From: Echinococcus granulosus
Lineage: Eukaryota; Platyhelminthes; Cestoda; Cyclophyllidea; Taeniidae
Direction of reading: 5' to 3'
Assembly: GCF_000524195.1 (NCBI RefSeq)
Contig: NW_020170465.1
Coordinates: forward strand, 38,497-102,496
Length of the DNA: 64,000 bases
How positions within the stretch are numbered: position 1 is the first letter of the stretch; every line of letters begins with the position of its first letter. Of the stretch, positions 18,966-33,900 are shown piece after piece. Under the pieces are notes generated by a model. That model did no database searches. It saw only the letters and a list, made by a program, of their open reading frames with translations, and had not been told where the DNA came from. A program made the position numbers and the translations under genes.

Positions 18966-21900
18966 CTGTTAAAACATAGATATCATGTCTACTGACATCG
19001 AATGAGTGGAGCTTCTTATAAGTTATGCCAAACAATATAAATGTTCTTGTATACGAGAGATGTACATGAAGGAAATATTAGGCATAGCCTATTATGCGAC
19101 CTAGCTCGAGCTAATCCAGACACCTTTAATCAAGGCAGCAGCCAAAAGTCTTCTATGAACTAACGGGTGACGATTAACAAATTTTAGAGTAAATGAGCGG
19201 GCATCCACCCGTAGAGTCAACTTGTAACACACTGCAGTAGTACAACGCCTAGCCACTCATTGTCGAAATAGCAGCAGCGACGCCACAAGGCTTGATGTTT
19301 CCATCCCACAGTTTTGACTGTCATTCCTAATGAAGGACATTCAGAACATTTATTACCTGACCCTAGATGCATTATCGACTCACCAGAGACAAATCTTTCT
19401 GTGGGATAAAGGGTTCAAGAGCATTTTCACGCTGAAAACAGGGATGGGTTTTCGCTTTAGACCAAGGATGGAGTAAAACAGACTCCCCCAAGATGTGATG
19501 ATGATTAAGTCCTAGTATCCAATTACTCTACGTTGAAGATGCTTTGAAAGTGCTAATTTGACACCGACGTAAGTGCACATAACGGTGTAAAAGTAGGAAG
19601 CTATGCTGAGACGACTTAAATGCAATTCCAACCCCGTAAAATTGGTTTTTTTGACATTCTTTTTTTCCAAAACCCCAGTTCTCAATATCACTAAAACACT
19701 TCTTATTAATACTGTCACGTTATTCAAAATTACCTCGCTTTATTTAGCAATTTATTTTATTTACTAATCGCAGTGGAAACTCACCTGCAGTGAACGGTGA
19801 TTGGTCCCTCCAGCCCAAATTGTTCTTGAGTTTTATGCACCTGTTCAATCAGGTCAATCAGACTGACAGCAGCCTTTTGACATGTCAGGTCGTCAAATAC
19901 ACCCTTCCCATAACTGTCAGTAGAGACAGATCGATAGTAATTAGTTCCACCATTGATGAACCCAAAAGTAGGAGTATTATTTGCCAATGAGCGATTGGGC
20001 AGCCACTCAGCCAATGGTGGTAGTGAAGGTGGTAGCGTAACATCACTTGCACCGGATTGGTTCATGTGTCGAGGGGAGGTTATTGCTCGGCCAATCAGAA
20101 GAGAGAGGTGTGAAGCTTCAAAAAGACGAATTATTCGAGATTGACTGCTCTTGGCATCCGTTAATCGGAATTCCCGTAGAACATAAGCCGTCATATCGTA
20201 AGAAGCCAGGGCCTCTGCCACTAAAAATCCGAACCTTGTTGCTTCTTCCACTGGCCAATAGGGTGGCTAGAAAAAAAGCATTGTGGTTTTCTTCTCAGTT
20301 AACGAACAAAATTAAGAAAATCTCCCGAATTTAATTCATAACCCAAAATTTGCCTGTTAAGTAGTCAAAAGATATACATCTACTTATGCAATCAATAAAA
20401 GTGACAGGATGTTCACGTACTTCTTTGTCGAATTCGTAGGAATCGAGTTGCACTATTATGCAAGAACCAGATTCCCATATCATTCGCCAGAAGTCTTCCA
20501 CAAACGGCATCATTGGTGTCTGCGTAGCGATAAAAGCTGATCTCGACCGATAACTATCGACGTAGGAGGCGTTGATGTAATCAGAACCCTCAACCCCTCT
20601 AATTGACGATAATTTCACTCGGTTACTCTCATAGGGTACGAAGTCGGTGCCGCACCTGTTCTTCGGTATGTTTACCTAAAGCAATAAATCAAGTAGAACC
20701 ACTTTTTATTCCGATTCGGTGAGCAATTTGCGGCGATCCAAACAACCACCAAAATTACTTTTTCTTACTTTGTATCCACTAATGTGGGCTTTCTGGAAAA
20801 ACTAGCATCCTTCCTTACTCGAATTGGAGTTACCAGAGGAGAAATTATCTTCTTCGACACTCACCGGTAAAGCTCCACTCAGAACATTCCCTGGTGAGTC
20901 CGTAAAACTATCGGAACAGGCTAGCAGTCCGCCTGGGGATTGATGCGCAATCAGCGCCGCAAATGGTCCAGCCGTCTGGTTAACCAGTTGACCGAACTCT
21001 AAGGCTAGACCGGTGTTAGCAAGAGGGTCATGATTTGGCTCCAGCGGTGGCGTTGTAATTGACTCCTCCTCAGAGCAGCAGGGTACTATCAGTTTGTGCC
21101 AGTGACCACGCAGCTGACGCGCTGGAAGCTCGGTATTTCCACTCAACGCGGCCTCTAATAGGGCCTCGTAGATGAAAACGTACTGCTCTTTGGTTTGAAC
21201 CACAAAGTTGCGTTGACTACGAAGTTGAGTTACCACAGCGAGGACGTTGACTGCGTTCTCGTGGTGCATTTGTTGTAGGAGAATATCCAACACTATGTAG
21301 GCACCTAGTAATAAAGAAGTCCAGATTACCACTTATATATTTGTGAGCATATTTATAAATGCAAATTTGAGAGGTTCGGGGCTAAACGTTAAATGGCAAC
21401 AAGTACATAAATAAGAAGTTTTTGATCTAGGCAGATTAGTTATAAGCACGTCTTCTCTCTGTGTCACATATATGTGACAGCGCAGTTTTCTTATCTCTTA
21501 AGAAGACAGATTATGACAATTTAGTTAAATTTTTTTTTTTTGATTTTAGGGGTAGAATAACTTAAACCGGCTATAGTAATGCCAAAATCAACAAAAATAC
21601 GACCAGCCGTCAGCACCAACCTGTGCGTCCAACTCCAGCTGAGCAGTGAACGATGATTGGTCCAGCATCAGGCACAAATTCTGCATTCACTCGCCGTAGA
21701 AACATGAGTAGAGGTGCAGGATGATTGGGGACTCCATGATCTGGCCATGCGGTGAATTGCAAATGCCGAATTTCACGTTTCTCCCGACATCTGCAGTGGG
21801 AGAATTAAAGGACAGAGTATGTGGTATCCCACTTAAAGGTAGGGCTGAGTTATTGTAAGGATTAAAGTAATCTAAAATGTAGTTAAGGTAATGAGAACAA

Positions 21901-24900
21901 AAGGATCTTCCACCTTTTGTTTTCCGTTCAAGAAAGTGATGTCCTTATAGGTAGCTCTGTCATTTTAAAAGGTCTAGATGCATTGAGATCTTTTTTTGAA
22001 TTAATATAAGGGATAATTTCCATCGCCACGTGGCGGCGCTTTATTTCTATTGTTTCAAGCTTTAGATAAACCTCTAACGCCTTCATCGAAAAGCTGATTT
22101 GATTAGGCAGAACATCAACCCTCAGACACCGATTAGTACAGAAGGCTTCCATCCCAATTACAACCGTGTAGTTTTAATACCTCAAAGATGGTCAATCGGT
22201 GATGGGTTCAACCTCGATGGCTATCCTTTTTCAGCATTTACTTTGGGGATTTCAATGATTTACAAAAAACTTGTCTTTTCGATGACTTACCCACTTTTCT
22301 GGACTGTGAAGGTCCTCACAGTGTAATAAGCCAGTTCCATAACCTCCATCAAACTGACAGTAATCTGTCCATACGTTGTGGTTGCTATTGGCGAAGCAGA
22401 AGCAGTTGCAATAGTTTGCGCACTCTCGGAGTTTGTGATTATGGTTGTCCTTGGTGAGAGCCAATCAAGGCTTTTCGTTGGACTGAGTCGCGAGCTGGCC
22501 GGTAGACCACTGCCTGGCCAGTACTGTTCACACTTGATCCTCTCTCTCTCCTCCAATCGAGTCATCGCAACAATTGTGCTCGAACGCTGCTCCCACACCA
22601 TTCGCCAAAAGTCACAAACTGTATTTGGAAGTGGTCCCTTGGACAAAGAGCAAAGCAGACATTAGCTGTCTTCTCAAAAGCAACTTCGTAACTTCAAAAG
22701 AAATTTCGAATAAGTAATTGTCACAAACCTGGGTGGCAATATAGGCTCGTTTTCGGTTGTAGCCATCAAGGAAGTTTGCATTGATATAATCACTTTCTAG
22801 ATCCCCATCTACTCGACTAAGAATGACACGTGAGTGATCATAGGTGACTACGTTGGCATATCGATTTTTGGGTCGATTTGCGGGGCGGCTGGAGTGCTCC
22901 CAAGTGAATTGACCCCCCGGATCAATGGATTCGAACTCTGCAGAAAGAAGGAGACCTTGGTTCTGTTTCAACTGCTCAACGTGGGAGGCCAAGTCTTCGA
23001 GTGCCACCGGCTGGGATGTCACCTGGTCATCTGACCAATAAACAAGCAGAAAAGAACTTTTGAATCTATCCACTGGCCGTTTTCAATTAAAATAGTCGAG
23101 TTAGACTGCTAGTAACGCTCTGAGCTGACCTATTATTTTTTCCAACCAAGATTTCTACTTTTTGCCTTAGGATCTTTAGTAGTCGCGCTTTCCTGTTTAC
23201 TAAACATGAGCTAAAAATACAAGACCGATTGGATGCCTTGAAACTGTTTACTCACTTAACATGTCAGGTATAAGCGGAGGCGGTGGGTTCATGAAGTAGG
23301 GTGGTGGTGGTTGCCGCCCCCCTAATCCCATTGATAGCATTTCCAACGAAACTGCCGTTCCAGTTGCCGTCGGTGTTGAACAAACACAATTGCTACCCAT
23401 TGACATCATCGCCGCACTTTCATTGCCACCAAAGCGGCCGAGCGATGCGGTACCCAGCAGCTCTGAGTGTAGTGAAAGGCCATCAGGCGAACGCATCCCT
23501 TGACCCGACACTAAAGGTTCGTAACGGAGGAGGGGAGCAGTGGGGGAGGAAAAGTTGGAAATTCCTCCGTGATTAATTTTCATCTGAGCGGCTTCCAGTG
23601 GCTTTATGGTGTTGCCATTTCCACCAAATTTCCCACCATGATGGTCGTGTTGGTGATGAGAATGACCTCCATGATGCTGGAAGTGTCGGATTATAAGGAA
23701 ACAGACGAAGGCGAGAATGCAGACCCCGACGATGATGGAGAGAGCGGCGACGATGATCTGGATCCGGTCACTGTGCGAGGAACCAGCGATGGGGACAGCT
23801 GCAGTACGTGGGACTGGATGTGCCACGTGGACAATCCCATTGGCGGAGGGGAAGTAAATTTCCGTGGAAATTAAATCCTGCTCTCCCAGACGTGGAACTA
23901 ATAAGAGAATGATACTCTCTGACTAGCCGGATCTTTTTCCTCTATTCAGTCACCGTCTCTGCTGTAGTAGAGTGACATTTGTTTCGATTATACATTTAGC
24001 TACCAGGACTTCTTGATTTGCCTTATTTCTTTCACCATTTTGGTGACACTACTGCATTTACGTCATTTATTGTAACATCCTACTGCCCACACTACACTCA
24101 ATCTCGCCGAATACATGCAATCTCTCAACCCTTCTGTACATTCGTAACAAAGCTAGTCCCAAATTCATATAGTTTTCATTCCTAAACCTTTCGTGAAATA
24201 TCCAGCCCACTGCAAGACATAAATATTCCCACTTTGGCTTTGGTAAAGCTTGATTTTGGACCCTATAACCTACCCGTAGCAGCATCGTTGAAAGGCGTCT
24301 GCACTGCAGTCGCAATAGCGCTTATGTTTTCTCTCACAATGGCTGGCCATAATGGGTCATCTTCCTCAAGGTCATATCGGACCTGAGGAGCTGATTGGTT
24401 TGTTTTTGATAGGTCGGAATTTCTCGGTTCCAGACCCGACCAATCACTCGTACTGCAGAGCGAGGCTGCACTCAAGTCTCCGCCTCTAATAAGATTAACC
24501 TCTGAGGCAATTGCATCATGACCCTAGCAAAATAAACGAAGGCACCAGGAAATTATATATATCAGCGTGGGTAAATAGATAGGGGTTGTCTTATAAACGC
24601 ACAATGCCATATGCTTTCAGCTCCATCCACAACTCAAAAAAATTAGATTTTAGCTTTCTTTTTGCCGGTTAAAATCTGGAAGATACGGTTTTATTTATTT
24701 TCTTCACAAAGAAAAGTCAACTTTTATTAATGACATGTCACTGATGTAAAAAAACTCAATATGGAGAAAAAACGCAAAGCCGACATACATAGTCAAGCGT
24801 TTGTCATGACAGCAATCTGCTATAAAACTCCCAGCATTAAGATGGCAAATCGAGTAGTAGGATTCCAATTTTATATTATTTTCAAAGGCCAGATAGACAA

Positions 24901-27900
24901 AATATCTACTGATTTCATTTCAGTAGGTGTAATTATTACCTCAACACAGGCCCTTACGGCGACCTGGTATGTCTGGCCGGACACAAGTGGCGGGGCAAAG
25001 AAAGTTCCACCTTCTCCACCCGCATTCGCTCCTGCCGATCCATTTAGTACCACGCGCACCACTTTGGTAAGTGGTCTGAACAGTGTGACAGCTGGAAACT
25101 GCGCCAATACCGCAAGAGCCTGAGTTTTACCGATCGGACCGGCCTCCCTGGCCAGGATTTCGTAGGTGGCTACTGTTCCATTCTGTTCATCCGCGCGATA
25201 AACCGTTATAAGACCGGCTCCTCCGTTTGGTGAAGGATGAAAATCAGGTGTGGGGACAAATTGTGGTGCTAAGTGGTGGTTGGAGTGTCATCACTCAGCT
25301 TCATAATTTACGAGCCTTAAAGCTGAACAAAGCGCTGGAGACTTACGTTTTGACAGCGTACGACAGAACACAGATTCTGCTTCACCAAAGACTCCAGATA
25401 TCATGGAACGTTTAAAAACGGGAAGTACGTCGACCTGATAGGCACTATTGAAGCTCAGACCAACGAGGCGGTGTACGACCATACCGAAGGAGACTTCAGG
25501 GGCTCGCAATGATTGTTCGCGTTCCCCCTGCGATTCTCGGATACGATGGCCATCTGCATTAAGATAGACCCTTCCACCGGTGTAATTGACCTAAAGTTGA
25601 TGAAAAATTCGAATTATATGGTTAAAGTTTCTTTCGCTGTTTAAAAAAATGATGCTGACCTACCAAGTAGTGGATAATTCTTTGAGCGGTGGGCAGTTCC
25701 ACAAGATTCCAAGTGAGTTCCAGCTCAGCATTACTTCCATTTTCAGTGACAGCTTGACATTTAAGGTTTTCAACAGCCATAGAATCTGTTGAATGTACTT
25801 TCTGAACCAAAATTGGAGCCGACCATTCACTGTGCAAGTTGGCAATTCCAACTGATTGTACACGCACGACATAATTTTCGGGATTTTCAAGAATGGGCTG
25901 CATGGGGACGAAAAATACGAAAATTGTTTATTGTGACATTTCGGAAAGATACTTTACCCTTTTCAGTCTCTCATAATTTGGCTCCGTAGGTGCCATTCGT
26001 GATAATGGACAACATTAAAAGTGACAAGTTGGGATATGCAAAAGATCATAGGAAAAGAGGTCGAGCCATGGCGTGAGCTAGCTGTTGGACATGGTGAAAC
26101 AAGTTCAAGCGCTACTTGTCAACAAAAGTTATGATGAATAAAGTTTTCAGGATCTACGAGATTTCAGGCTTCCAGTGAATTCCCATCCCTCTCTTGTTTC
26201 CCTCTCACAGTTGATTTCAGTAAGGATAACACAAAAGAGTGATCACTGGGAGTGCCAGATTCGGAGCTCAAAACAGGACGAAGGCTGTTAGTTGTTCCCT
26301 TTGTATAGTTTTGTATGATTTTACCATTCCCACGATTTCGCCTGTGCCACGGAAGTATGGGGCTCTGCTCATGTCACGCCTATGCCACCATTCTCCCAGA
26401 CACAGTGCGCCGAATGCTAAAAACGTTGGGCAAAATCCAGGCAAATTTTCTCGGCCCATCCACCTAGAAAGTTGCAACTTTCTTTGCAACTCGTTGAATT
26501 ATTTACATCACCGTTTTATCTTAACTAACGTCAAAACCACCCACGTACACTAAATTGTGGTGCTGAATATCAAATTCAATTAACCCTGTCTCCCTCTCCC
26601 TCTGTGTAACTCACTCTCCCTCCCGGGAGGCAAGGCCAACGACCTAGAGACAACATAAATAAAAGCTCTTAATTAGACATTTTTTTCCTCTTCTTTCTCA
26701 CTTTGCAGCGGGTGTGAAACGATGCGAAATTGGACCCAGTAAGTTTGATGCAACCTTAGTTGCGTTTTGCCAGCACATGCCAAACGGGGAAAAAAGCATT
26801 GTAAAATGAATGACAGGTAATGGACAAGCACATGGACGACAGTGGTGAACAAACGGAAGGGAAGGTTTTTTTAAAGCGCTCTAATCAATGCGATTCAGCC
26901 TCCAAGCCGGTGATAGGCTAGTCATTAGTCCTCCAGCTTCTTCTGGATTTGCATACTTCAGGATGGCCTCAGAGATGTCCTAAATACCACAACAGCATTT
27001 TGACTAATTTAAAGGAGCAGACAAAGGACATACTAGTGTAATACTTGTCTGTGGTCCCGCAGTTTTCGAAGCCATCCATAGTGTAGGCTGTGCGATGTTC
27101 ACCTGTTTGGCATATTCCACAACAAACTGGCGGTAGATGATGGACTTGGCGCTCGTTTTACTCCTTGCTTTCTCACGTTGGTGAGAGGTTTGTATAAAGC
27201 CCTCAGGCATTGCCCAGGTAACGAGAACACCCTTCTTCTCGATGTAGACTGCATTCACGGAAGTTGGTTCCTTTGGCACTAGTAAGGTTTGTGAGACAAA
27301 TGGACAGCATAAAAAGGCACTCAAAAGGCATTTTTCTACCCTAAATAAACAGTAATGGGAGAAATACAGGAGGAAATTGAGACAATTAAATGTTGGCGAG
27401 AAATCTGGCGATAGAAATCACGCACGGGATCAAATAGAATGCAGTCAGATGGAAGGCTTTCATATTGCATGAAGCAAAGCGCTCACTTCTTCATCCATCC
27501 GAAGGCGGACAAAAGGGTTGGTTAATCACGCAATATATAGGATCGGCAAAAACTGCCGAATACTTCCTTCTCTTTTCCAGAAAGAACAAAAACAAGATAG
27601 ATAGGAAGTTGGAAGGTAGAAAACGAACAGTTCTTGTCGTATTTGTTTATTTCCTTGAACAATACTTGCTTTAATTCCCTAGCCATCAGGCTTCAAAGCC
27701 AGAGACAATGCGTACTGAAGGACAAGTTTGTAAGAAAATGGAGTCTTCGCATTTGAGATGAATTGGAATTCATTTTGGATAAATGGCAAATTGCTAAGGA
27801 CTTGATGAAACATCCTGTGGGTTGATTTTTTTCTAAGGTAAACAAATATGGGGAGAATAGGGAGGAGGCAGTATCGCCTTCCTTCTTCCTCCTATTTTTT

Positions 27901-30900
27901 GAAGATTCAGATTTGGGATATAAGGTATGATATCCTATACTGTCTAATGAGAACTGCAATGCCTCCTTGTGGAAACTTTTATTGCTCGACTTTCAGTTAT
28001 GCTATTTGGCATTGAACAAGTGGGCAATCCATGGTGAATGATTGCGTCTGCGTCGAAATTCCACCACACACGCAAGCACACAGCCACACACATCATGTAC
28101 CATCTTCTGGGAACGAGGAGATGCGTACCTCAGAACTGTACGCATAGCAATCACTGGAATGAAATGCAAAATATCCTTCCCATCACAAGTCCCTCGGCTA
28201 ACAACCCACTAACTCATTGCCTTTTTATGATCTACGTGAACGAGTAGACAACCAAACTGATAGACTTCAGCGTCCATTGTAGACGGGCGAGAAGTCAGTG
28301 CTTATCTTCATCCACTTCGCCTCCGTACTTGACACAGGCGTAAGCAAATGTTTACATTTCGAACAATCCTGATCATCATTAATATGCAATTCCTCGTTAT
28401 GGAGAGTAATGGATCGTTTCTCCTTAATCTGATACATTTATGTTTAAGCGACCCTTCGCCACAGCGAAGTTGGTGGAGGTACGTTGTGCTTCCGCAAACC
28501 ACACTTTCTGCGAATGATTCTCCCGAATTCGACAAAAAGCTTCCAAGAGATTGGAATTGGGTTCCATTCAGTTCGTCAAGTAGACACATTCGAGGAACAT
28601 CAACCCAAGTTCAGCCACCATGTTATGATACAAAGATTTAAATAGTACTTCACTGTTGTAATCATGCCTATCCGTGCTTGATAATGCCAATATATCAACA
28701 ACCGAAGGTATTTGACCACTCGCTGGAAGTTGGGACAGGTTGTTCCATCAAACTCATGGCAATAAAGCCACATGCTCTACAGGGTTGTGCGACCTGTACA
28801 TACTCCTTCCCAGACTCCTTAGCAAAGGTATCTGCTTTTGTTTAAGTTGTGTCTTTACCTACGTACTCCCTTCAAATTAATGGGTTGCAGTCCTCCGTCT
28901 CGGTAATACGTCGTTCCCTTAGCGGTGCAAATTAATGTTGACTGCTTGCAAGGCCTTTTGTACATTAAAAACCCTGTTCCTTCCAGGAATCCACTTTCTA
29001 TGATGTCATTTTGCCGAGAAGAGATCAAAATTTAGCATTTTAAGAGCTTTTCAGTTGAAGTTCTCATTTATGAATTTAAATGAGGGAAAAAGGATCCCAT
29101 TTGAAGTCAATGCAGACAAAGGTGGCTAAACTAGCTTGACAGACTCGTAATCGGGAAAGTTATTTAGGGACAGTTTGATTGACTATCTCCACCTCTTTGC
29201 CCTTTGATCTTTACCGTTGCATTAGGCCTGCCATCAAAATGGGAGATTTGGTTATTACAAAAAACAAGGACTAATGAGTCTAGGAATTTCTTTTAAATCA
29301 ATGATACTGGATACCGTCTGTTTTCATTCTCTCCAACGGGTAATGGAAGACAGCATAACGTTTCACACAAAAGCATTTCCAGGAGCAGACATAAGCAACT
29401 CACCGAGGTTTTTTAGATTCAACGATACGAATTCCGACCATGGTCCTGCATCGGCTGGAGTCCAAGCGCGAACACGACCTCGATAGACAGTTCTAAAGGA
29501 GGCGGCAGCTAATGTGGAAATGTTCAGCAGAGAAACACGACCTGGCGGCCAAAAAAGTGTTGAAGGCGGAGAAGAATCCTCTGGGATAATTTTGATAGAT
29601 CTCGTCTGCCAGGAATCTGTGAAACTCTGAGACGCGTCAACCCAAGAGCATTCTACTTCGTAGGCTACTAGATGCCCATTTCGAGCTTCCAGAGGTGGAG
29701 CCTTCCAGTGGAGGGGGAGATGGGGCGAGGTGGTGTCGATACGAACACCAGAGGGGGGCAGAGTGGGGACTGCAAAGGTCAAAAAAGGAATTATTTCAAC
29801 AATAAGGGGGACTCTTTCAGTCTTTCACAAATCTCCTTTTGTGATGTCGGCATGAAACTCTCGTCAAAACTCATGCTACCAGTCTTTAAATCTCCTCTAT
29901 GAGTAGCATTGTAAAAGAGCCTTAGAGGAGGTAACCTGTGTCAGACAATTTGTCAAGAGAAGATATAATAGATGAAACTCTTCTACAACTATGGAAAGAA
30001 ATACAATCACTGAATCGGAGCTTATTTTGGTTGTAATGAAAGTTCATGAAATCATCTTTATTTCCATCTAATGGTGTGTTTCTACTCCACTGAATTTTGT
30101 CGTCATAACTGACAAGGTCACGCTGGAGACATCACGAAGGCTTTATAACAAAACAATATCTGCTTGAGACTACAATCCGTACCTTCTTGGTCTCCACCCT
30201 GTCAGTGATTCTGCTGCTGCCAAAAAATACTCGTATTTGACAGCCTTTATGACAAATAATGTTGAAATTCTAAGTAAAAATGTACATTTTAAGCTTGAAA
30301 TCTCAGCAACGTAGCGAAACCGATTGGTTAGAGATGAGTGTTGTAACGCTTGTTCGTCAGTTTCTTGACATACGAAATAGTGCAAAATTTATTTTGATTG
30401 GAGAATAAGAGGAAATAAAAAAATAGTCCTTTATTTGATTTTTGTTTAAATGATGAAATATGTTGAAATTCCTGCAAAAAGAAACCCTACAGCTCAAAAC
30501 GAAAGTGAAGTTGAAAAAGAGAACTACTTGAACGATTATTTTTCATTGAGAATTTTTGTAAAGTGCTTTTGATAAAATTATCCTTATTTAAGTGGTCTTT
30601 CCTTTTCCAGTTTGAAAGCAGCTACGAAAGTACTCATCTAACAACTTTTTTCCATACAAGGTGTTTTTGTTGTTTTGCAACATTAACAGCAGAGCAGCTC
30701 CCCTTTTATAAATAACGCGAATAAAAATATAATTTAATAGAGGATTTAAATCAATTTGATCGCGAGTCCTAATTTCAAAGAAAGTAATTTTATGCCTTTT
30801 AAGAGCAACTTTGCTAAGTATTTGAACAAATTTATTAAAGGAAGAATTGTTTTTACAAAAAGTCAAAGGCGTTTAGCATTTGGCGACAATTAAAACATTT

Positions 30901-33900
30901 TCCCTTTCAGATAAACTGAAAATTTATCTGAGACTAAAATCAGAGGAAAATTTTGGTAGGTTATTGGGGAATAAATCGTTTAGTGCATAATTATCCATTA
31001 AAGTCATACTTTAATCTATTGAATGGAACATTAGGCATGTACCAAACCTACTGATAGAAGGCTAACGTGAATTTGAAATTTTAAGAAAACTATCTGACCT
31101 CTGCGGGCAAATAATTTCATCCCTAAAATTAAAAAAGCCTTCTCCGAATCGATAACCGTTCTTTTATTTAAAAATAAATTTTGCCGCTGATATATAGTGT
31201 AGCTGCCAAAACCTCCCAGTCGGTTAAATTGTACGAATTTTTGCATGTTTAATCCATTAAAAACCAGTTCATAAAATCCCACTCTTCTAGTATCTTCAAA
31301 TCTTTTAAAAATTAAAATTTAACAGCGCCAAGTTCAAAGGGTCATTTGTCGAGTGGTGAGTTCGTGAAGCCTGGCGCACCGCACGGCGCAGATTTATTGG
31401 TCGTAATTAAGGCCAAAAAAAATTATCGATCGGACCTTGCCCCCGAAAATTTATCGATCGAGACCAGACTCAGGACAGCAGTCAGGTGACCACTTGGGTG
31501 TAACTTGGGCAAGGCAACTCACCGTCATCTGGCAGCTCAATCCGTCCGATGACACTTTCTCCCGTCTGATATTCGTCCATTGTGGCCACTCGCAACTCGT
31601 AGGAGAGCCCACCAACTAAAATAGGATCAATGAAGCCACTGACAACTCGCATTAAATTGCGTTTTGTCACATTTTCTATAAAGTTAAATCTTACTCAGTC
31701 TTCCTGCAGGTGAGTCCCAGTTGAGTTCCGTCACATTCTCTTCACCTCCAATCAACTCCTCCATAATACCCAATTCCTTGGCCCTCTCATGTGACACGGG
31801 TTCCAGATTTGCGTTATCATATTCCGCTGTACCTTTTGGTTGAATAAGAAGCCTCCATTGAACGCGATACTTGAATCCTCCCATGGGAACTTTCTCCTGC
31901 AGCGGAGGTCCCCATTGCACTCGCAGAATTCGACGCCTTGAATTTGGTGATACCGCGGTTCGCAGTTTCAGGGATGTTGGGCGATGTGGAGCTATGAAGT
32001 ACAGATTCGAAGAGTACGGATTAAAGAATTTAAGTTATTCGTTCAAAATCTTCTTTGTGGAGCTCATAACAAAGCTACTTGCTGGGTCGAAAGCCTTTCA
32101 ACATCTTTTGGTGTAATTTAAACGCCAAACTGACACCATAAGTAGAAGAGAGCTGTTTAATGCTGAATGGGACTACTCTATCATTCGTCTTTTGCAGCAA
32201 ACTGAAATCAACTCAAAGAAATTTGACGATTAAAAGAGAAAATGTCAAAGACAATTTGACAGTAATTTATGTGAACAATTTCAGCTGTATGGCTTGCAAT
32301 GTCATGAGAGATGGCTCGGACGTTGTAATGTATTTCGACTCACGCAAAGGCCAAGTCATCGTGGGATTCGATTTGGCTCTATCACCCGACCCAGATCTGG
32401 AAACAGCACGGATGTGAACGACATAATAAGTGCTGGGACGGAGGCCAGCGATCTCCCTCGTATATGCCAATTTGCCTCGTGCCTCTTCAATTTTTCGCTC
32501 CGAGGTTGATTGTTGTCTTAGGGGTCTTTGTTGGTCCACTGTTCCATACTGCGGTCCACTTAGCCAGTTACCCTGAAAGAGATTTGTAAGTTCTTTGTCA
32601 GAAGAAAGAAAATGTCGCCAAATATATTTGAAAATAATGCTAAATAATGATAGCAAAATGGTTAATCATTTCATTGAGATCGACAAAACAATCCCAAGTT
32701 TAAATAGGTCTTGCAAGTCGCCTATGCTGACAACCTCCCGTCTTCCTGCATGACGATGATACACTCCCTTTCCTACTGGAAGATCTTATCTCTCCGAGTG
32801 GTCTCTAAGTTCCATCGGTGTCAAAGAAATGCATCCACCGTGGATGGCGGGATCTTCTGCGACTTCCAGCCACCGAAGTCGTTTATACTTTCGGCAACAA
32901 ATTCTGTCTTCAGTGTTAAATAATTTATGGTTACAAGTTGGAATTTCCACAAAGGTGTAAGTTTCACATTAAAAAAGAAATTATGAAATTTTTTCAGCAA
33001 GTTATGTTGTAATAAAATGGACAAATGTGAAAAGGAGGAACGACTATGTGAAAATATTCCCACAAGACGGATATTATTCTATTCAAAAACTTCAAGAAAT
33101 TTTGATCAAAAACCTTACCTGGCACTTAAGAGTTAGATTTCAAATGACGACTTTGGTATTTTTTTAGAGTGCTCTAAAAACTCTTCCATTGTATACAAAA
33201 TTATTGCGGTCCAATTAATTTTCCTGAACTATATAATTATTTTCGACATTTTATTTTATTATGTGAAGAACTCTAAGCCACTATCTAAAATTGCCCTAAC
33301 CTCATTCTATTTTCTTTAAATCAGGTCTGAAGTGTAATACTTTTCCTTATCTCATTTCTGATTGGTTAGTCGGGTGTGCACATTAAATCGGGGGATAAAT
33401 AAGCCAATGAAATTCCTTTCCCATTTAGGTATTTATTTTAAGTGTAGACAAACTTTAAGGATGTCCGATTCCTCATGCTTTTAGTTTTGCAAGTCTTCTA
33501 CAGTCCGGTAATGAGTTACTCTACCACAGTTTTACTCGTTCATTACCGCTGTCGCATATACATGACACATTTAATTAGAGGGTAATTTAGTCCATTTAAA
33601 ATAATAAACAAAGTATAAAAGCACTTCTTAAATCTACTAGTCCCTCACACTTTCAGTTTCGCAAGTCTTCTACTTTCGGGTAATAACAGGGTCTACATGC
33701 CAGCGTCACACATACGTGACATGTTTGGTTAGGAGTTAATTTATTTGATTTAAAGAAAGAAAAACAAGAAAAAAGGAGGCAATTTGCCAAATTAGCTGAT
33801 TCCATATGCCCTTAATTTTGCAAATATTTTATATTCCAGCAATAATATCATCTACTTTCTTTTAAGTCGTTCACGGACAGCGTCACATATACGCGACACA

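Noticed and set aside
22378..22665. Plus-strand open frame opposite D1
   Set aside because: It is a shadow of the D1 exon on the other strand, with no protein-like features.
24761..25123. Plus-strand 120-residue open frame
   Set aside because: Antisense shadow of the membrane-proximal LAR exon.
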